A DNA stretch of 64,000 nucleotides, taken from NCBI GenBank assembly GCA_963693315.1, contig OY856188.1:196062379-196126378 (forward strand), given 5' to 3'. Position numbers and translations under genes: made by a program. Shown in pieces: positions 31,923 through 43,239 of the stretch. The notes below the pieces were generated by a model that searched no databases, was not told where the DNA came from, and saw only the letters and a program-made list of their open reading frames with translations. This stretch comes from Diogma glabrata. Lineage: Eukaryota > Arthropoda > Insecta > Diptera > Cylindrotomidae. Each line of letters starts with the position of its first letter. Position 1 is the first letter of the stretch.

Positions 31923-34900
31923 TGTAATGGATAGTCTGGGATAACGTAGTATATTATGGTCGCAGTTTCCTTAGTTGTTGTTCCTTATATTAATCTGTAC
32001 CACTTGTAATAGATTCTCATCCCTTCGTCATCAATAGTCATATTTCATGTAGTTTCCTTAACCCATAGTTTCCTTATATTTCTCAAAATCTACTAAATCT
32101 GCAATAGCCGGACAAACGTATGGGAGAAAGAAAATTACACTAATTACCTAGAATTATTTATTCATTGATATAACACAATATTGGTTAATTTGAATTAATT
32201 AATAATTTTCCTTAATCATCATCCGTATAATCACTAAAAATTAATCAGAATTTAATCTTACAACGCACTAAAATTGACGCGCGTTGTGCTTCCATTCGAT
32301 TGTCCTCGCCTTACTACTTGAGTTTGAACTTTTTTTTGTTTCAAAACACAAACCGTAATGAAATAACGAAATTCTCAAAACCTCACAACAGCTACGTGTA
32401 TTTTGTTCCCAATCGTCAACATACAACGAATTACTATTTCTGCTTGGTTAAACATTTGATTTGTCTTTGTATGAGTGTTTTGCTTTAAACAATCCTTCCG
32501 TGATTGATCTGAACTTCACGGTATTGATATTGCAGAATGTAGTTATTAAATGTCTAAACATCACTACATTGATCGAATCTGTATTTGATTCATTTTGAAT
32601 TCAATTATACGTGTTATGAATGTGTCGGAAATATTGGGGATCCCAACCTTATTTTTAGTACAATATTATCAAGTAGCAAACGGTTTTGTGAACTATAATA
32701 AGTTCCCAATAATTTGAAAATCTGATGTAAATTAATTATCTCTCATCTAAATACTTTATTCGAGTTATTGCGAGATTAAAAATTTGACTATATAATGAGC
32801 ACGGTAACTTATTCTCTCGCTGAGTTCAATTAGCGATTCACATAGTACTCGCGCAATCTATTACATTCGCATTATGTTGTTGCATTTTTGACGTTCAAGT
32901 CAAAAATTCTAATTATCCGTGCGGGACATGGATATCGTTTTTCTGATTCATGTGCGATTTTTTTCAATTTGTTCAGTGTTAGTTGTTATAGCTTAAATAA
33001 AATTTTATTGTGTGATTTAGTGTAATTAGGGAGACTTGCTACCTCTAATATTAAATAATACAACCATTGTGCAAGTGGATCTGCTGAGGTTGAGATAGCG
33101 GTAGAATTAGCGGAAAGCGGTTTGTTTAGAATGCCGTGATTAAAAAGGTAAAGAATCATGTATAATTGCTTGTCTCATAGTAAATTAGAACAAACAAATT
33201 GAAAATTGCTCAGTGAACGAAACTGAACATACCTAGATGTTTCGTAATAAATTTGACACAAATAATATTAGTGAAAACCTGTAAATTCTTGTATGCTTGT
33301 TAGTAAATGTAAATACTAATTTATTTAGTGAAAAGAACTGTAAATTTTGTTATGATTCATAGTAAATGCATGTAGTAATTTATTTAGTGAAAAGAACTGT
33401 AAATTCTGTTATAATTCATAGTAAATGTAAATAGTAATTCATTTAGTGAAAAGAACTGTAAATTTTGTTATGATTCATAGTAAATGCATGTAGTAATTTA
33501 TTTAGTGAAAAGAACTGTAAATTCTGTTATAATTCATAGTAAATGTAAATAGTAATTCATTTAGTGAAAAGAACTGTAAATTCTGTTATGATTCATAGTA
33601 AATATAAATAGTGATTGATTTAGTGAAAAGAACTGTAAGTTCTGTTATGATTCATAGTAAATGTATATATGAAAGTTGTCTGGTGAGCAACCGTAAATTC
33701 ATGCTTGATTAATAGTATAAGTAAAATATTACTAGTTCCATAAAATCAACTAATAAACCTGTAATTTAGTGTTTGTTCAGAAATAATTTAAAAAACAAGG
33801 GGAATCAGACGAAAACGGCTCTGGTTCAGTACAAGATTGTAAATTGTTACTTGTTTAGAATATCGTTAAATTAATGCTTGATTGAATAATAAAAAGAAGA
33901 GAATAATAACTGTTTTGATTATCGCCTTGGTCGATAGGGAATACGAAAAGTTGAAAGTATTGAGGGCGGGAGCGAAAGAATCAACCTAAAGGAAATTTGA
34001 ATTTATCTATGGGTATCTTCAACACGCCATTTGAATCAAATTTTTGCTACTAATGCCATATCTTATACCTATTTCAACGCAACCTTCCTGGAAGTGTCTT
34101 TGTTATTACTGCCATATTGATATAGAGTTTTTTTTGGTTATTGCCACCGTATAGCAACGCATTATTTATATACCGTTCTTGCTGATAATATCGTATTTTC
34201 TACACAACATTTTTACCAAATTTTGGCTATTACAACTGATTATTTATATACCAGTTTTTTTTTGCTGATACTATCGTATTTTCAACGCGACATTTTTACA
34301 ATATTTTGGGATATTGCAACTGATTATTTATATAAAATTTTTGCTGATATTATCGTATTTTCAACGCAACATTTTTACAATCTTTTGGGATATTGCCACA
34401 GATTATTTATGTAAACTCTTTGCTGATATTATCGTATTTTCAACGCAGCATTTTTACAAAATTTCGGAATATTGCAACTGATTAATTATATAAAGTTTTT
34501 GCTGATATTATCGTAATTTTCAACGCAACATTTTTACAAAATTTTGGAATATTGCAACTGATTAATTATATAAAGTTTTTGCTGATATTATCGTAATTTT
34601 CAACGCAACATTTTTACAATATTTTGGGATATTGCAACTGATTATTTATATACAATTTTTGTTGATATCATCGTATTTTCAACGCAGCATTTTTACAAAA
34701 TTTCGGAATATTGCAACTGATTAATTATATACAATTTTTGCTGATACTGACATATTTTCAACTCCATATTTACACCAACTGGTTTGCTATTGCTGCCGAA
34801 CTGACCACGCACCAGTGGATTATCCGTTCATTTATTTTTGTAATACCATACCTGTTGGATGAATCATCACTGATGGAGGGCTAAGGCCGAAGGACTTGGA

Positions 34901-35367
34901 CGACTGGAGGATTAATCATGGGGTGAGTGGACTTGTTTTATTATCTTTATTTTTTTTGTTGTCTAACGTAAAAGTGGGAATGTGTGTGAAAGGGCGAGTC
35001 AGTGATTGAATGCCCGGGTGAATGTTGGTATGTGTGAAGTGTGAATGTGTGGGCGAACGATAGTATGCGTGAAGTGTGAGTGTGTGAGCGTCTGAGAGTG
35101 ATTGTGGGGGGGGTTGGACGTGTGGATCGTGGGTCTTTCGCCAATGGGGTCGCCAGAGTCTCCTTTTTCACACTTGTATTATTTTTTTTCTCATTTCTGC
35201 AAATTCTCGTAAATAGCGTACATTTCTGTATTTGTGCTGAAGTAGCAGGGTTACTTTATCGTTCCCATGGGCTGAAGCTAGTTTGGGGCTTGAAAATCAA
35301 TCTCGCTAGGTACGCTTCCTGCTATGTCCTTCTCATTGGTTCGCCACTGAGAAAGCGCTTCATTACA
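31923..35367 (+). repeat. Element B 3' LTR, 3445 bp
   Basis: Same length as and nearly base-for-base identical to 20459-23903. The visible difference is GAAAGGGCGAG (near 34988) against GAGAGGGCGAG in the 5' copy. It ends CATTACA at 35367 and is followed by the ATGG duplication at 35368-35371. Confidence 0.92.
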
Positions 35368-35371
35368 ATGG

Positions 35372-35574
35372 TTATGAGTAGATTTTTTCCTCCGCGAGTC
35401 CAATACTGAGCTTTACATTTGTTGGACATTGGACCGTGTTGTGGTGGACATTGAACTTTGGTTTTAAGAAACTCACCAGCTCTGTTATTTTTTCACCTAA
35501 GAGAATTCAAGAATCCACTTTGGTATTTTGCTTCAGTTGCTCCATATCTGACCCTTTCGTCTCGCATAATTAAC
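35372..35574 (-). pseudogene. Continuation of the gag-like fragment beyond element B
   Basis: On the minus strand MRDERVRYGATEAKYQSGF runs toward the B insertion site and, with B and one ATGG removed, continues into the sequence at 20458 and below. It has stops and no domain by itself. Its other edge meets partial A-LTR copy 3 near 35575. Confidence 0.4.
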
Positions 35575-35749
35575 AATTTAATGAATTTAATTATTTATGC
35601 AATTTTTCGCATAATTGACAATTTAATGAATTTAATTTTATTTATTAATTTTGTTGATTTTGGATAATATAAATTTTTAAGTAATTTCTTAAGCTATATT
35701 ATTACTAACTAAATCTATTATAAACCAAAGGAAATTTATACAACATTGG
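35575..35749 (-). repeat. Element A, partial LTR copy 3 and TTGG duplication
   Basis: About 170 bp matching the last part of LTR copy 2: CGCATAATTGACAATTTAAT, then TAAGTAATTTCTTAA, then ACTAAATCTATTATAAACC and ATTTATACAACA ending at 35745. TTGG follows at 35746-35749, matching 16172-16175. The CGCATAATT..AATTTAAT segment is duplicated at the truncated edge. Confidence 0.8.
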
Positions 35750-36090
35750 CATGCCAAACTCGATCGAATGCCTTGGAGATGTCTTAAGCGATAACGTATG
35801 TTTCACCACTTTTATCAAGTATGCTGTTCCAACAATGCGCTACATAGTTTAATAGATCGGTAGTTGATCTTTTGTTTTGAAAACCGTTTTGGCTGTCGGC
35901 TATTAAATGATTTGCAATTGATTTGAAATTGATTGGCAATTCAAATCTTACCAACGAGCATGATTCGATACAGTTTTGAAGAAATGTCGTTGATTTGACG
36001 ATATTTTACAAATACATTATGAATCAGTACTCTTCTGAGGAGATCAAATCAATACTAACTAAACCTGTTACTTTTTCTCGATCCACCAGA
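35746..36090 (-). pseudogene. Daphne/CR1-like LINE, RT N-terminal part (other side of the nest)
   Basis: On the minus strand INFKSIANHLIADSQNGFQN, KRSTTDLLNYVAHCWNS, then after one stop DISKAFDRVWHA (RT motif A) leads into the TTGG site. Without the 19.6-kb insertion the frame reads ...AFDRVWHA-NLINKLIAYDFHP..., passing straight into 16175 and below. The N-terminal side fades after about 36090. Confidence 0.85.
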
Positions 36091-37560
36091 ATATCAGCCA
36101 TGGTCCACCAATTCACAATTCATATACATATAACAACAAAATGTAGAACTGTGGCCTTTTACCGTGTTTTTTAACAGAGTTTCTCATCTTTGAAATTCCT
36201 TATACTTGTGGATTTTACCGGATAATTTTAATACCCAAGTTGTTAAAGTCCATGAAGACCAATCAAGACCAAGACCACTAAACATGTCGCACTACGTATA
36301 AAAAAATCCATAATGAACTAAAAATGGTGGAAGCCGCACTTTTCTTACTAAGAACTAATACTCCTGGACGCTCTTTTTCTACGGTAAATAAAATGTGAAC
36401 ATCAGAAAATCACAATTAAGTGTTGAAACATTAAAAGTCATTTTATGTGTGGAATATAATTTAACAAATTCTTGTGAAACATTTCATTATCTTTTAAACA
36501 ACGACAGCAATCTACTAAAAAAAATCAGAGTTTGAAACGCTCCTTAAATCACTCCTTTACTCTGTTCTTTTAGAGCGTTAATTTAAAAAAATGATAACAC
36601 TCCCAAATACAGAAATTAAAATAATTAAATATTGTTCTCACACATAAATTGAAATAAATATTTGTTTTCAAATACTCAACCATTTTCTTTTTGCATCAAA
36701 TTTGATGCTTTCCAGCGTAAAAAATAAATAATTTTTATGAATGTTTTGTTCAGTTATGCATGTATTGTTAGAAAAATAAATAAAAAGGGTGACGAAAAGG
36801 TACTAATTTCATCATTTGTAAATTGAATGGAAAAGAAAAATATAATATACTCCTAAGAAGTGAAATCGAAAAAACAAATACTTCACTCTTACGAGTAAGA
36901 ACGATAGTGACTTTATAAACATTTTAATTTATGAATAAGATTCTGAGGAGCAAAATGAGTGCTCGAATAAAATAAAATTCATGATTTACACGATCGACGC
37001 TAAAGCCGATCATTTTTTATTGACTTTATACTTGGAATACAAATAGTAAAGGTGAAATTAAAAATAACGATCTTTTGTGAAAAATTTTAAAGTGTTTAGT
37101 TTGAAATCAAGGTGGTCTGAGATGAGGTGGTATCAACAGTTTTATATGTCTTGAAAAGGTAATTGACTATGTAGTCTATCGATAAAAAATACATAGTAAA
37201 ATTTTTTATTACACTATTAAAAATATTAAGAAATAAATTCTCTAAAGGTGTGTCGTAGATCAAGCATTTTTTTAAAAAAAATTCCCATAATATGAAAGTT
37301 CTAACCTTACTCTAAAACACTAAAATTTAATTCAACGTTTTGTGTTCTACAGAGATTAATTTTTAGAGATATGCATCTTACATCAAATACTTTTAGTTTA
37401 GATGCAATGCGTGATCTGTACGACCGACGGACGGCAAGCACGGCTCACTCGATATCAACGGTTTTATGTTTGTTGGAAAGTTGACTGTCCTATTAGCCAT
37501 CCACAGTGTAACAGTGTAAATATTTTGCTTACACTGTTACTAATAAAAATACTATGAAAT
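36091..37560. other. AT-rich DNA with a diverged pair of repeats
   Basis: No gene is recognised. Two diverged copies of a roughly 140-bp unit lie at about 37120-37260 and 37445-37590. They share GATATCAACGGTTTTATGT-like sequence, a short (C/T)ACACTGTTAC/TTACACTATTA block and ATGAAATAAATTTTTAAAG. Confidence 0.5.
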
Positions 37561-37569
37561 AAATTTTTA

Positions 37570-37920
37570 AAGATGGCGCAGGTAAAAATCTGCTAAAACC
37601 TTAACCAACGATGACAATATCACCCGCAAACGCGATCATATGTACTGAGCTTAATGACAAGACATTGTTGTTAGTTGGTAGTTATAGATGATTGTCTTAA
37701 GCCAAAGTCAACTGTAAACTTTGCCATAATTCGTGTTCTATTTATGCACAGTATTAAGGGTCCATTAAGTAGAGACAGGTAGAGAGGTATGTTGAACTCT
37801 CGATATTTTTCCAAAATCATTCTTATCGATAAAAATACATCGGTAGCGATACCTCAGTCTTGCCAGAAATTACACTGATATACTCGGAACAAAGGTTCAG
37901 TAAAAGGATTGATTTTGGCT
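37570..37920 (-). pseudogene. RTE-like LINE scrap
   Basis: On the minus strand SIRMILEKYREFNIPLY (compare LRMILEKCWEYNISIHQLY in the RTE element at about 9190) and, in another frame, VHMIAFAGDIVIVG, a decayed RT motif C (normally ADDI). The region between the motifs is shortened. It is a second, much older RTE-type fragment. Confidence 0.5.
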
Positions 37921-38111
37921 AGGAAACAGGACTTGCAACCGTCTTGTTTTAAACGGTATTATAATTGACTAAAATTGGATTATTTTTGTGGAATGAAGTA
38001 CACACAGCAAAGATGAAACTTTGATTTCAGAAATGATACATACTTTCCATATCATGAGATGGCATGGCAAAAATTATTACATCGGTTTTTAAAACACCCA
38101 AGTATTGCATT

Positions 38112-38990
38112 CATGAGCCAAAAGTGAAATTCTTACTCCTACTTTTTTGGCATTTCTCAACGTTTTAGGACCTACTGATTCTAAAAAAGCAAAAAAAAAA
38201 TGTATGTCTTTCTGCCGTCCGATTGGCAGATTCTAAAAATAGGTTTACTCAATGGGAATAGCCGAAAGGATGATGTGTTCGATAACTGTACCGGAAGTGT
38301 GTCAAAAAAATCGTCAAGTGTATCAAAACAAGGAAATTTGCATATTTTTTGCTTAAAAGACGTTCATTTTAAGTGATTACGAATAGAAACATTGAATTTG
38401 GAGAAATCTTGATGGTCGGGATTGGTATGTGAGACCAAAAACTAGATTATTGCATTATAAGTTTATCAAAAAAATGTTCTCTCGTGTGTTAAAAGAAAGA
38501 TTTTAATTTATTATTTTACCCAATTTTTGTGAAAAAAAATAAAATTAATTATTTGTGAAATGAAATTTTATTATTATGTTTGAGAATTATGGCATTATAA
38601 GTTTGTCAAAAAAATAATTTCAAATGTGTCAAGGAATGATTTTCATGACGTATATGTAACATGAAAATTTTTGAATTTGTCATAGTTTTCGAAATATTTT
38701 TGGAATTTTGAAAAAAGTTTGTATTTTGGATTTTGTAATAATTTTGGCAATATATTTAGAATTTTGAAAAAAGTTTTAATATTTGATTTTGTTATAATTT
38801 TTGCAATATTTTTAGAATTTTGAAAAAAATTGAATTTTTGAATTTGTGAATTTTATATATATAGTTTTAGAATTTTGAAAAAAGTTTCAAGTTTTGATTT
38901 TGTAAGTATTTTTGGAATTATTTTAGAATTTTGAAAAATTTTAAATTTATGATTTTATTATAATTTTTGGGATTTTGAAAAAGTTTTAAT
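38112..38990 (-). repeat. Unclassified dispersed repeat X, copy 2 (inverted)
   Basis: The reverse complement of the 3' two-thirds of repeat X at 16514-17846. It begins GAGCCAAAAGTGAAATTCTT, then TAGGACCTACTGATTCTAAA, GATGGTCGGGATTGGTATG and AATGAAATTTTATTATTAT. It ends in the ATTTTTGGAATTTTGAAAAA 57-bp-period array. The GC-rich (CCGGC) run of copy 1 is lost. Confidence 0.7.
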
Positions 38991-39049
38991 TTTTTTTTAA
39001 TTAATTTTTTTTATTTTGCACATACTAAAGCGCAACTCTTAATGGCAAA

Positions 39050-39400
39050 AATTTCAAACTAAAGCTGCATATGTTAGAATTGGTTTTATAATACTTTGGT
39101 GCAACCATAGTATCATTTTTGGGCTAAGACCCCATATTTTCCCAACAGGTTTGTTCATGTGAAGAAAACTTTGTTTGCCTTATCGGAAATATATTTCAGG
39201 TGTGAGTTCCAGGTTAGTTGGCTATCCAGGATCACACCCAAATATCTAACCTCTTTTGATGTTTGTATTGGATCGCCGTTTAGAACAAGAGAAATGAAAT
39301 TAAAGTTTAACCTGTTTGTAAAAACGACAATTCTTCTTTTTTGGGGGTTGATCGGCAGTCCCAATCTGTTGCACCACTTTGATACAAGATTTATTTATTT
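39050..39400 (-). pseudogene. LINE RT C-terminal fragment (I/Ingi-type style)
   Basis: The frame reads WCNRLGLPINPQKRRIVVF, VLNGDPIQTSKEVRYLGVIL and DSQLTWNSHLKYISDKA, then a broken 'TCWENMGS ... YYGCTKVL'. 'GLxINPxKTxIVxF ... KYLGVxLDxxLTWxxH' is the region after RT motif D in I-, R1- and jockey-type LINEs. It is truncated at both ends and not part of the LINE that begins at 39467. Confidence 0.6.
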
Positions 39401-39466
39401 GTTTATTTTTTATGTAAAACTACAGAACTTGTGTCCCTAATGATCTACAATTATATAAAATTTAAT

Positions 39467-41450
39467 TTATTTTAAACTCAAATTAATAAAATTATTTTTT
39501 AAAATACATTTGAACCTGTTTTTGGACATGCCAAACTCAAACAACTCATAAAACTCATTAAAGTTTGACGAGATAACGTTAATAGGCTCTTGACAGCCAT
39601 AATTAGTACGGTGAAAGTTTAATGATAAGAATAAGCGAGTTCTGAGATTTCTGGAAGGAACATAAAAATTGAGTCCTTCCAAAAGACAAGGGGACTGCAC
39701 TCTGTTTTCGAGGAGATCTGCAACAAACAAGGCTCCAGTAATATGTCTCCGGTACTCCAATGACTCCAAATTAAAATTGACACACTGGACAGTATAAGGT
39801 GGAAGAGTTTTCCTGTTTTCCCAATTTGCAACATTGTGGTTAAAATTGAACAACCTGAATTTACCGACAAGATAGAAAAAAAATTTTTTTTGGACTCGTT
39901 CAATTCTTTTAATATCTGTAATATGAACAGAACTCCATACTGTTACAGCATATTCTAAATTACATCTAACATAGCATGTATATATACGCAGTAATGTGAT
40001 TAGGCATTTAAATTCTCTACCCACCCTGAAAAGAAAACCCAACATGGATAAAGATTTGGCCACTATTTTATCAATATGTAGATTGAATGACATTTGAAAG
40101 TCAAAGTGTACTCCTAAATCACAAATTTCAGATACTCTAATTAAAATAGTGTTTAAAAGTTTGTAGGGATAATATATAGGAGCATAGTTTCTATGATAAG
40201 ACATCACTTTACACTTAGTTACATTTAGCTGAAGCATGTTTGTTTCACACCATAGCTGAAACTTATTCAGATCATCTTGAAGACTTATGCAATCATCAAG
40301 AGTTTTTATAGTATAGTACAATTTTATATCATCAGCATATATAAGAACTTTGCAGAATTTAAAAACATTGACAACATCATTAATACATAAAATGAATAAT
40401 AGCGGTCCAATATGCGACCCTTGAGGAACACCTGAGTGCACAGATATATTAGTACACCTTAACCCATTTATCTTAACAGTTTGGGTTCTATTTGATAAGT
40501 AAGATTGAATCCACCTAATAAAATTATCATCTAAGCCATACTGGTGTAGACTGTCAAGGATCACAATATGGTTTATATAATCAAAAGCTTTACTAAAGTC
40601 AGTATAAATGACTTCCAGTTGAACCTTTGATTCCACAACCTTTATTGCAGCACCAGTAAACTCCATTAAGTTTGTAGAAGTAGATTTGCCTTTGCAAAAC
40701 CCATGCTGATGAACGGAAATCATTTCTTTACATTTATCAAAAAGATAATCAGTTACAATACTTTCAAATAATTTTGGAATAGCAGACAAAACAGAGATTC
40801 CTCTATAATTTGTCACATCTGAACGGGATCCAGACTTAAAAATTGGTATAATATCTGAAATTTTCCATTTAGTTGGAAAAATTTCAGAAGAAAGGGATAA
40901 ATTAAATAAAACAGATAAAGGTTAAGACAAAAGATGACTATAATCTTTTAAAAAACTTACAGGAATGCCGTCAGGACCACACCCTTCTTTAAGAGACATA
41001 ATCACATTAACGATTTGAGCCGAAGAAATTGTTGGTACAGATACAATTGGAAAAGTATTGGAATTCCTAGTAGAATTGAATTGGGATGTGTTACTGTCCA
41101 GTTTATATACGTTTTGAAAATACTTTGCAAATAACTCACACATATCATTAGTATTATTTGCAGTTTCACTGTCAAACCGCATTTTTGATGGAATAACTGA
41201 GGTTTTGCGTTTTGAGTTGACAAATTTCCATAGTTTCTTAGGGTTGGTATTAATCTCAAACTCCACATTTGACAGGTAATTCCTATACGCATCAAGTTGC
41301 TTTTTATCAAATTCACCTTTAAGCTTACGAAAAACATTTTTATCCGCAGATAGTTTCGATTTTAAAAATTTTTTACTTGCTTTATTTTTACGATTACGCA
41401 AATTTATTAAACTTCTGTTAAATCATGGAGGATAGTTATTATTGAAGTTA
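39467..41450 (-). pseudogene. LINE ORF2, RT part
   Basis: Starts (minus strand) with YNFNNNYPP-stop-FNRSLI, a TGG-to-TGA change in the usual PPWF motif. Then NRKNKASKKFLKSK and LKEGCGPDGIPVSFLKDYSH (41401-40922). A broken stretch follows around 40920-40816, then a clean frame: VTNYRGISVLSAIPKLFE, HQHGFCKGKSTSTNLMEF, VIYTDFSKAFDYINH (motif A), HSGVPQGSHIGPLLFI (motif B), VLIYADDIKLYY (motif C) and the C-terminal region to 39467. All RT catalytic aspartates are present. The protein is separated from its endonuclease by the insertion at 41444-43253. Confidence 0.8.
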
Positions 41451-42529
41451 TACTTCTTTGCGCTCGTTGTAAATATTTTGATGGGGTGTTAAACGAGAAA
41501 CCGCGTCACGCTGTTTCAAGTTATATTTTAACCTTTATGCTGTATGGTAATAAAGACGAAATTAGTAAATCAACCTTATGCTGTAAGGTAATAAAGACGA
41601 AATTACTAAATCAATCATATTTTATAATAATAAAACATTATTCGCTTAGTTATCTTTGATCAATTTTTTTTTTCACTTTTCGGAATTATCATTAAAATGA
41701 ATAGTTAATGTATAATGTGACAAACAAATGTGTACATTTATATGAAAATTATGTTAAATTATTTTTTAACAAATACATATTTCTAATTTACAACAAATAT
41801 GTTCTTATGGTTTGCAATTATATAAAATATGTACATATTTCTATGCATTAGCACCAATACGATACATATAAGCATTGCTTATATATGATTAAACAAACCT
41901 GCTTGCATTAGCAGAACTGCCCTCACATGTTCCAAAAATTGGAAATTGTCGTTTCTTTTCCTCTTCTTAGAAACATTGATGAACCAAGAATTTGCATTTG
42001 AACCTTAGTACCGAAGAAAAAGATTATGAACAATATCAAAGTTACAGATTTAAAGTGTTTTACTTATTGAGTGATATATGCTTCTCCATTACTTTCAAAA
42101 CTATTATTGTTATTGCAAGGGATCTATAAAATGTATGCAAATATGTTAACATATGTTGTGATTTGACTGTTTTAATAATAATATATGTCTGAATTTACAA
42201 ATGAAATTAGTCTTATTATTATTTTTTCCAATTTTTGTTTTAAGTTGTGGGAAGGAATGTCGAAATAAGACGATGACCATAAAGCAATAAAACCCATTAA
42301 ACGAAAATATTCACTAAAAATGGTGGTACTTTTTAATCGGCCGGCGTATGCATCAATGGAGTAGAGTATTGCAGACAATCGATAAAATATATTTGCAAAT
42401 TGCAATACGACCCTCTTCAGAACAGCAAAATATCTGGATTGATAAATGATTATAAGTCTACATGAAATAGGACGCTAAACCAATAGCAATGAACCAGTGT
42501 ACCTATATTTTGTATGACGAGTACGGTGG

Positions 42530-42640
42530 CTTCGGAGTAAGTAATTGACAATTGTGACATCCAATAAACAAATATATTTACGCTCACCTAATTGTTCGTT
42601 ACACATTGAATTATTTGAATCAAATCTTTGGAATAAAATT
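42530..42640 (-). pseudogene. Third Daphne-like LINE scrap
   Basis: The plus-strand words GAGTAAGTAATTGACAATTG, TGTGACATCCAATAAACAAA and GTTCGTTACACATTGAATTA line up with 15650-15735 and with 57705-57785 of the two longer Daphne-like copies. It is about 100 bp with no usable frame. Confidence 0.6.
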
Positions 42641-42984
42641 TTAACTTTTTTCTAACCCTAATCTTTTGCCATCTACATTTATAAAAATTATTTAATTATT
42701 ATTTGCCTGTCAATGTGTTTTAATTTTAACATACATTTAATATGTAAATTTATCTATAGCTTTAGAGACATTTACTTAATGGCTTTTGCTGACTGCAAAA
42801 TGATACTATTACATTTTTTCAAACTTTTTATATATTACTAATAAAATAAGTTAAATTAAATGACATTACAAAAAACTATCGGACAATTTACTCAAAAAAA
42901 AAGCAGTTTTCAACCACTTTATCTGGGAGCATGGGCATCGCCGTGCGGGTGTACCTTCTAGTAATTAATAACTATACGTTCTTA

Positions 42985-43190
42985 TACTTTTTGAATAATA
43001 ATTTTTTTTTCGAATAATATTTTTTTTTATTTATTTTTTGAATAATATGTTTCTTTTTTTTATATTTTTTTTTTTTGAATAATATTTTTTTTTTTGCATA
43101 ATATTTTTTTCTTTTGAATAATATTTTTTTTCTTGAATAACATTTTTTTTTTGAATAATATTTTTGTTTTTTTTTTAGTTATTTTTTTTA
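42985..43190. repeat. GAATAATATTTTTTTTT low-complexity array
   Basis: About ten imperfect units of GAATAATAT followed by 7-12 T. It is next to the right inverted end of the insertion and a short GTCT/GTGT tract. Confidence 0.8.
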
Positions 43191-43239
43191 ATGTATCCTA
43201 TCTGTCTGTCTGTGTGCGTGTGTGCGAGCAAATGGGCAA

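Larger units (their letters stand above)
20459..35367 (+). mobile_element. Element B: complete 14.9-kb Ty3/gypsy LTR retrotransposon
   Basis: LTRs of 3445 bp each (20459-23903 and 31923-35367) enclose 8019 bp of internal sequence. TG...CA ends, the 4-bp ATGG duplication, a lysine-tRNA primer site, an intact gag (26065-27627) and an intact pol (27561-31130) make it structurally complete. The domain order PR-RT-RNaseH-INT is that of Ty3/gypsy. There is no third ORF that could be an envelope. The LTRs are practically identical (I noted one difference, 23528-23531 GAGA versus GAAA in the other copy), so insertion was recent. Long LTRs, a 4-bp duplication and the integrase style suggest the Osvaldo/Ulysses group, which is inference. 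The RING-H2 finger of its Gag and a tRNA-like segment before the 3' LTR are unusual. Confidence 0.92.
16176..35745 (-). mobile_element. LTR element A (rearranged, with nested insertions)
   Basis: The outer element of the nest, bounded by TGTAATG... and ...ACAACA and flanked by TTGG. It contains three copies of one LTR: a left partial (16176-16503), a full one carrying a MITE (18797-19964), and a right partial (about 35575-35745). The internal sequence next to the full LTR (below 18797) and the short ORF 18334-17945 suggest it reads on the minus strand. No pol gene of A survives. The space is taken by an unclassified repeat (16514-17846), a gag-like fragment (19965-20458 and 35372-35560) and element B (20459-35367). 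Three LTRs within one target duplication could come from recombination between tandem copies followed by deletion. Confidence 0.7.
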
